A stretch of DNA of 64,000 nt from Brotaphodocola faecis. Its GTDB lineage: Bacteria; Bacillota; Clostridia; Lachnospirales; Lachnospiraceae. The notes beneath the pieces were generated by a model, which saw nothing but the letters and a program-made list of their open reading frames with translations, had not been told where the DNA came from and searched no databases. The stretch lies in contig NZ_JBBMFJ010000004.1 of the NCBI RefSeq assembly GCF_040096075.1, positions 1 through 64,000 on the forward strand, written 5' to 3'. Positions 59,812 to 64,000 of the stretch are shown piece by piece (positions within the stretch are counted from its first letter, which is position 1; each line of letters begins with the position of its first letter). The translations under genes and the position numbers were made by a program.

Positions 59812-61011
59812 ATGAAGATTTTAGTTATCAACTGCGGAAGCTCTTCCTTAAAGTATCAGCTGATCGACATGACCGATGAGAGCGTAATCGCAAAAGGTCT
59901 GTGCGAGAGAATCGGTATCGAGGGCTCCAAACTGACCCATCAGCCGGCTGGCAAGGACAAATATGTCGTAGAGAAAGACATGCCGAACCACACCGTAGCA
60001 ATCGAGATGGTTATGGACGCTCTTCAGGACGCTGAGCACGGCGTAATCAAGAGCACTGATGAGATCGCAGCAATCGGTCACCGCGTACTGCACGCTGGTA
60101 CCAAGTACAGCGAGTCCATCATTGTAAACGATGACGTTAAGAAAGTAATCCGCGAGTGCTTCGATCTGGGACCGCTGCACAACCCGGCTAACTTAATGGG
60201 TATCGAGGCAGCCGAGGCAGCAATGCCGGGCAAGCCAAACGTAGCAGTATGGGATACCGGTTTCGGTATGGCTATGCCGGAGAAGGCTTACCTGTACGCA
60301 ATCCCGCACGAGTACTATGAGAAATACAGCATCCGTCGTTACGGCTTCCACGGCACCAGCCATATGTTCGTATCCGGCGAGGCTATCAAGTTCGGCGGAC
60401 TGGATCCGGAGAACGCAAAGGTTATCGTCTGCCACTTAGGCAACGGTGCAAGCGTATCTGCTTCCATCGGCGGCAAGTGCGTAGATACCAGTATGGGTCT
60501 TACTCCTCTTGAGGGTCTGATCATGGGTACCAGAAGTGGTGACATCGATCCGGCTGTTGTTCAGTTCATCTGCAACAAAGAGGGCAAGGACGTTAACGAG
60601 GTATTAAACATCCTCAATAAGAAGTCCGGCGTACTCGGCATGAGCGGCGGCATCTCCAGCGACTTCCGTGATATCGAGAAGGCAAAAGAAGAGGGCAACC
60701 ACTTAGCAGCAGTAGCTCTGGATGCATTCGTTTACCGTGTAGCAAAATACATCGGCGCTTACACCGCAGCTATGAACGGCGTAGATGCAATCGCATTTAC
60801 CGCTGGTGTTGGTGAGAACGACAAGGCAAGCAGAAAAGCTATCTGCGAGTACTTAGGTTACCTTGGCGTGAAGATCGACGATCAGGCTAACGATGTAAGA
60901 GGAAAGAACGCTGTTATTTCCGCAGCAGATTCCAAAGTCAAAGTAATGCTGATCCCGACCAACGAGGAGCTTGCAATCGCAAGAGAGACCAAGAGACTGG
61001 TAGAGGCTTAA
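59812..61011 (+). CDS. ackA: Acetate kinase
   Basis: A 399-residue kinase of the ASKHA fold, making ATP from acetyl phosphate. Diagnostic motifs are KILVINCGSSSLKYQL at the start, AVWDTGFGMAMPEKAYLYAIP, IVCHLGNGASVSA, DTSMGLTPLEGLIMGTRSGDIDP and FTAGVGEND. It lies 33 bases after pta with a weak TAGGAG site. No clear terminator follows; a short CAAAAA/TTTTTG pairing is the only structure. Confidence 0.97.
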   Translation: MKILVINCGSSSLKYQLIDMTDESVIAKGLCERIGIEGSKLTHQPAGKDKYVVEKDMPNHTVAIEMVMDALQDAEHGVIKSTDEIAAIGHRVLHAGTKYSESIIVNDDVKKVIRECFDLGPLHNPANLMGIEAAEAAMPGKPNVAVWDTGFGMAMPEKAYLYAIPHEYYEKYSIRRYGFHGTSHMFVSGEAIKFGGLDPENAKVIVCHLGNGASVSASIGGKCVDTSMGLTPLEGLIMGTRSGDIDPAVVQFICNKEGKDVNEVLNILNKKSGVLGMSGGISSDFRDIEKAKEEGNHLAAVALDAFVYRVAKYIGAYTAAMNGVDAIAFTAGVGENDKASRKAICEYLGYLGVKIDDQANDVRGKNAVISAADSKVKVMLIPTNEELAIARETKRLVEA

Positions 61012-61050
61012 TCCTCAAAAATCAGTTTTTGGAAAAAATTAAAATATTTG

Positions 61051-61079
61051 TTGACAAAGCCGGCGCACCTGTGTATAAT
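61051..61079 (+). promoter_or_regulatory. yceD-rpmF promoter
   Basis: Consensus TTGACA (61051-61056), 17-base spacer, TATAAT (61074-61079). The -10 box lies in the centre of an 11-bp palindrome (61065-61090). Confidence 0.92.
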
Positions 61080-61090
61080 TACACAGGTGC
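61065..61090 (+). promoter_or_regulatory. Perfect palindrome over the yceD -10 box (candidate operator)
   Basis: The arm GCACCTGTGTA (61065-61075) is repeated exactly in reverse complement at 61080-61090, with TAAT between. The symmetry covers the -10 box and start point, the classic place for a repressor. In other Firmicutes the lipid operon is controlled by FapR; no fapR gene is present between rpmF and plsX here, and the sequence is not an obvious FapR site. Confidence 0.7.
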
Positions 61091-61106
61091 GTATTAGGAG
61101 ACTAAT

Positions 61107-61634
61107 ATGCTTATTAATTTAACAGAGCTGTTTTCCGTAGACGGAAAAGAGAAAGACTATACGTGCGATATCGACATGAACCAGCTTTGCACCAGCAAGG
61201 ATGCATATGACATCGTATCACGCAGTCCGGTACAGCTGCATGTCCGTAATCTTGGGGACAAGAAGCTTCTTCTCACCGGCAGTGCAGAGGTAACTTTGCA
61301 GATGCCATGCGACAGATGCTTAGAACCGGTCGATATTCCTTTTAATCTGGAATTCGACGAAGAACTGGATATGTCAAAGACCGAAAGCGAGCGTACAGAA
61401 GATCTCGATGAACAGCCCTATGTAAGCGGCTATAATCTGGATGTAGACCGGTTGCTCAGTAACGAACTATTGCTTAATCTGCCTATGAAGGTATTATGCA
61501 GGGAAGACTGCAAAGGAATTTGCAATAGATGTGGTGCGAACCTTAATCACACGGAATGTTCCTGTGACCGGAGTTCGCCTGACCCAAGAATGTCAGTAAT
61601 CCAGGATTTATTTCAAAAGTTTAAGGAGGTGTAA
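61107..61634 (+). CDS. DUF177 protein YceD
   Basis: A 175-residue protein of the YceD/DUF177 family, needed for 23S rRNA accumulation in plants and bacteria. Cysteines form a possible metal site (MPCDRCLEP, then CREDCKGICNRCGANLNHTECSC). It is normally next to rpmF, as here (3 bases). Ribosome site TAGGAG. Confidence 0.88.
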   Translation: MLINLTELFSVDGKEKDYTCDIDMNQLCTSKDAYDIVSRSPVQLHVRNLGDKKLLLTGSAEVTLQMPCDRCLEPVDIPFNLEFDEELDMSKTESERTEDLDEQPYVSGYNLDVDRLLSNELLLNLPMKVLCREDCKGICNRCGANLNHTECSCDRSSPDPRMSVIQDLFQKFKEV

Positions 61635-61637
61635 ACC

Positions 61638-61820
61638 ATGTCTATCTGCCCAAAGAATAAATCTTCCAAAGCAAGACGTGACAAACGTAGAGCTAACTGG
61701 AAAATGAGCGCTATGAATTTAGTAAAGTGCAGCAAGTGCGGCGCTCTGATGATGCCTCACAGAGTCTGCAAGGCTTGTGGTTCTTACAACAAGAAAGAGA
61801 TCGTTTCTGTTGAGGACTAA
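61638..61820 (+). CDS. rpmF: Ribosomal protein L32
   Basis: A 60-residue large-subunit protein of the zinc-binding form: KNKSSKARRDKRRANWKM then CSKCGALMMPHRVCKACGSY (CxxC...CxxC). Ribosome site AAGGAGGTG. It is linked to yceD upstream and plsX downstream, with a terminator before plsX. Confidence 0.96.
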   Translation: MSICPKNKSSKARRDKRRANWKMSAMNLVKCSKCGALMMPHRVCKACGSYNKKEIVSVED

Positions 61821-61837
61821 TTAGAAATGGCTTTGAA

Positions 61838-61874
61838 AGGAGTCAGGCGAGTAATCGTCTGGCTCCTTTTTTCG
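61838..61874 (+). terminator. Terminator after rpmF
   Basis: AGGAGTCAGGCGA pairs with TCGTCTGGCTCCT (two G-T pairs), 4-base loop, then TTTTTT. Confidence 0.92.
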
Positions 61875-61976
61875 TGCGTGTACTTTCCAAAAAATCATAT
61901 TGATTTATAGAATGGAATCTAGTATATTTAATTACGAAATGGATTGAAACGGCACAGGCCGAAAAGGAGATACTCT

Positions 61977-63002
61977 ATGATTAATGTAGCTGTTGACGCT
62001 ATGGGCGGTGACAACGCCCCGGGCGAGATTGTAAAGGGAGCCGTTCAGGCTGTAAATAAGCGGAGCGACATCCACATTCTGTTAGTCGGACAGGAAGAGG
62101 CAGTGCAAAAAGAGCTTGCCTCCCACACATATCCGAAGGAGCAGATCACACTGGTTCAGGCTTCGGAAGTGATTGAGACCGAAGAGCCGCCGGTGAACGC
62201 GATTCGGAGAAAGAAGGATTCTTCCATTGTAGTGGGAATGAACCTGGTAAAGAACGGCGAGGCAGACGCGTTCGTGTCAGCAGGCAGTTCAGGAGCAGTC
62301 CTGGTAGGCGGACAGGTGCTGGTGGGACGCATCAAAGGTGTGGAGCGGCCGCCCTTTGGCGCGCTGATTCCTACGGAGAAGGGCGTATCCCTGCTGCTTG
62401 ACTGCGGGGCTAACGTAGATTCCCGTCCATCCCATCTGGTCCAGTTCGCGCGCATGGGTTCTATTTATATGGAACATGTAATAGGTATTAGCAAGCCGAG
62501 AGTCGGCATCGTAAACATCGGTGCAGAAGAGGAGAAGGGCAATGCCCTGGTGAAGGAAACCTTCCCGCTCTTAAAGGAATGCAAAGACATCAACTTTACA
62601 GGAAGCATTGAAGCCCGGGAAATTCCCCACGGCGGAGCCGATGTCATCGTCTGTGAGGCCTTCACAGGTAATGTCATCTTAAAGCTTTACGAGGGCACCG
62701 GCGCAGCACTGATCTCCATGGTGAAGAAGGGCATGATGAGTTCCCTGCGCAGCAAGATCGGAGCTCTGCTGGTAAAACCGGCGCTGAAGGAGACTTTAAA
62801 GGCATTTGACGCCAGCCAGTATGGCGGTGCGCCGATGCTGGGTCTGAAGGGTCTTGTGGTTAAGACCCACGGAAGCTCCAAGGCCACCGAGGTCTGCAAC
62901 TCCATCATCCAGTGTGTGACCTTCAAAGAGCAGAAGATCAACGAAAAAATCAAAGAATGCCTGGACAGCCAGGCACAGAGCGAAAAGAAGGCAGAAGCAT
63001 AA
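61977..63002 (+). CDS. plsX: Phosphate acyltransferase PlsX
   Basis: A 341-residue peripheral membrane enzyme turning acyl-ACP into acyl phosphate for phosphatidic-acid synthesis. Motifs: INVAVDAMGGDNAPGEIVKGA, VSAGSSGAVLVGG, LDCGANVDSRPSHLVQFA and GNVILKLYEGTGAAL. The ATG at 61977 has AAGGAGA 7 bases upstream. It leads the plsX-acpP-rnc group; unlike Bacillus no fapR is present. Confidence 0.95.
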   Translation: MINVAVDAMGGDNAPGEIVKGAVQAVNKRSDIHILLVGQEEAVQKELASHTYPKEQITLVQASEVIETEEPPVNAIRRKKDSSIVVGMNLVKNGEADAFVSAGSSGAVLVGGQVLVGRIKGVERPPFGALIPTEKGVSLLLDCGANVDSRPSHLVQFARMGSIYMEHVIGISKPRVGIVNIGAEEEKGNALVKETFPLLKECKDINFTGSIEAREIPHGGADVIVCEAFTGNVILKLYEGTGAALISMVKKGMMSSLRSKIGALLVKPALKETLKAFDASQYGGAPMLGLKGLVVKTHGSSKATEVCNSIIQCVTFKEQKINEKIKECLDSQAQSEKKAEA

Positions 63003-63103
63003 GAATTGCAGCGAAACCTGCCAGTTCACAGCAAAATCCGTAAGTAAACGGCCCGGGCTTCGGGCAGTTACAAAATAAGAAAGAAAAGTTAGGAGAGGAA
63101 ATT

Positions 63104-63334
63104 ATGGAATTTGAGAAGTTACAGAACATCATCGCAGAGGTATTAAACATTGAGCCGGACGAGATCACCATGGAGACCACCTTCGTAGAAGATCTTGGCG
63201 CAGATTCCCTGGATATCTTCCAGATCATCATGGGCATCGAGGAAGAGTTTGATATCGAGATCCCGACTGAGGTTGCTGAGCAGATCGTCAGCGTTTCCGA
63301 TGCCATCGAGCAGATCAAGAACGCGCTGAACTAA
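63104..63334 (+). CDS. acpP: Acyl carrier protein
   Basis: A 76-residue acidic carrier for fatty acid synthesis, MEFEKLQNIIAEVLNIEPDEI..., with the phosphopantetheine serine in GADSLD (Ser35). It lies between plsX (101 bases) and rnc, with a GAGAGGA site. FabD, FabG and FabF genes, which often sit here, are absent from this window. Confidence 0.95.
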   Translation: MEFEKLQNIIAEVLNIEPDEITMETTFVEDLGADSLDIFQIIMGIEEEFDIEIPTEVAEQIVSVSDAIEQIKNALN

Positions 63335-63401
63335 GCCGGAACTGAAAACAGTATGAAAGAAATGTGACTGCGAAGGTATTGAACAGTTACAAAGAAATAA
63401 A

Positions 63402-63435
63402 GAAAGGGGCTGTGCATTCCTTGCGCGCCCCTTTC
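63402..63435 (+). other. Hairpin in the rnc leader
   Basis: GAAAGGGGC (63402-63410) pairs with GCCCCTTTC (63427-63435), and after a bulged T the inner GTGCA pairs with TGCGC (one G-T), giving about 14 bp with a 5-base loop. No T-run follows, so it is not a standard terminator. It lies 66 bases before the rnc start. Confidence 0.7.
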
Positions 63436-63500
63436 CCATAATATATACGCGCGGAGATTCTGCACGCATAAATGAAGAAGCATAAGGAGTGTTAACGTAG

Positions 63501-64000
63501 ATGAATCGTGATTTAAACGAACTGGAGCGGCGGTGCGGCTATACGTTCAAAGATAAAGATCTGTTCCACCGTGCCCTGACCCACAGTTCCTATGCCAATG
63601 AGCATAAGAAGGACAAGGCAGTCTGCAACGAGCGTCTGGAGTTTTTGGGAGACGCGGTTCTGGAAGTGGTTTCCAGTGATTTTCTGTACCATAAATACCC
63701 GGAGAAACCGGAAGGAGAACTCTCCAAGATCCGTGCCAGTCTGGTATGCGAGCCGACACTGGCCTACTGCGCGGCAGATCTGGAACTGGGAAGCTATCTG
63801 CTCCTGGGAAAGGGTGAGGAAGCAACCGGCGGAAGAGAGCGCAACTCTGTAGTTTCGGATGCCATGGAGGCACTCATCGGCTCCATTTATCTGGATGGTG
63901 GTTTTGCTAATGCAAAAGAGTTCATTCACCGCTTTGTTCTGAATGATATCGAGCACAAGCAGCTCTTTTACGATAGCAAGACTATTCTGCAGGAGATGAT
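63501..64000 (+). CDS. rnc: Ribonuclease III (3' end beyond window)
   Basis: The first 166 residues of RNase III, which cuts double-stranded RNA in rRNA and mRNA processing. The catalytic signature NERLEFLGDAVLEVVSSDFLY (about residues 43-63) and GELSKIRASLVCE and VSDAMEALIGSIYLDGG are intact. The double-stranded-RNA-binding domain would follow beyond base 64000. Ribosome site AAGGAG at 63484-63489. It follows acpP by 166 bases, with a hairpin in the gap. Confidence 0.95.
   Translation, partial: MNRDLNELERRCGYTFKDKDLFHRALTHSSYANEHKKDKAVCNERLEFLGDAVLEVVSSDFLYHKYPEKPEGELSKIRASLVCEPTLAYCAADLELGSYLLLGKGEEATGGRERNSVVSDAMEALIGSIYLDGGFANAKEFIHRFVLNDIEHKQLFYDSKTILQEM

Overview
This looks like a chromosomal segment from a spore-forming member of the Lachnospiraceae (Clostridia, old Clostridium cluster XIVa). 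The evidence is the strong AGGAGG ribosome sites, near-consensus sigma-A promoters with 17-base spacers, the gene order (divergent rpmB / asp23-fakA-recG; yicC-gmk-rpoZ-rimO-pgsA-cinA; yceD-rpmF-plsX-acpP-rnc), sporulation-type genes (GerW/YtfJ with its YtfI/DUF2953 partner, a SpoIIM-like membrane protein), an LL-diaminopimelate aminotransferase, a Trp-type T-box leader and a pta-ackA acetate pathway. The genus cannot be fixed from the sequence alone. No prophage, CRISPR array or complete insertion sequence is visible.

The left part (1-12.7 kb) is an accessory, partly eroding region. It opens with the right end of an IS200/IS605-type element (omega-RNA-like fold) abutting a broken HAD-hydrolase gene. 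Next come an ATC-hydrolase-family protein, a DUF1848 protein with a C-terminal CxxxCxxC motif, and a possible uracil-glycosylase-like protein, the last two separated by a small hairpin repeat. A truncated IS200 transposase follows, then an oxidoreductase, an acetyltransferase and a NUDIX hydrolase. A gene fused by deletion (metal-binding HMA domain joined to a histidine-kinase tail), a two-subunit CydDC-like ABC exporter behind a 33-bp inverted repeat, and a CsoR/FrmR-type repressor killed by a stop codon and a one-base deletion suggest a former metal/thiol-response locus in decay. An AAA-ATPase/PD-(D/E)XK protein and an O6-alkylguanine-DNA methyltransferase close the region.

From 12.7 to 26.8 kb lie core genes: rqcH (ribosome rescue), the yicC-gmk-rpoZ-rimO-pgsA-cinA run, the ytfI/gerW pair, rpmB, asp23-fakA and recG. 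From 26.8 to 33 kb a T-box-controlled tryptophan-type ABC importer (trpXYZ-like) is followed by a two-component system and an L,D-transpeptidase. From 33 to 45 kb are a DEAD-box helicase with a terminator in its leader, proC, a NUDIX ADP-sugar hydrolase, a SpoIIM-like gene, xerD, an amidase, topB, a beta-helix acyltransferase-like protein, and on the minus strand upp, a lipoprotein, tRNA-Leu(CAA) and dapL.

From 45 to 57 kb are polA, an SseB-like gene, coaE, a WalJ-type hydrolase, the ACT/UPF0210 pair, a methyltransferase, tmcAL, an SDR and a MATE pump. A GntR regulator divergent from a second ATC-hydrolase-family gene precedes pta-ackA, and the window ends in the lipid operon yceD-rpmF-plsX-acpP-rnc, where rnc runs off the end. 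The most interesting non-coding signals are two copies of a hairpin with a conserved loop and a changed, still-paired stem (2117 and 53163), the 33-bp leader repeat at 6460, the perfect 11-bp palindrome on the yceD -10 box, the terminator overlapping the kinase promoter at 30154, the attenuator-like terminator before the helicase, and a hairpin before rnc that could be an RNase III self-regulation site.
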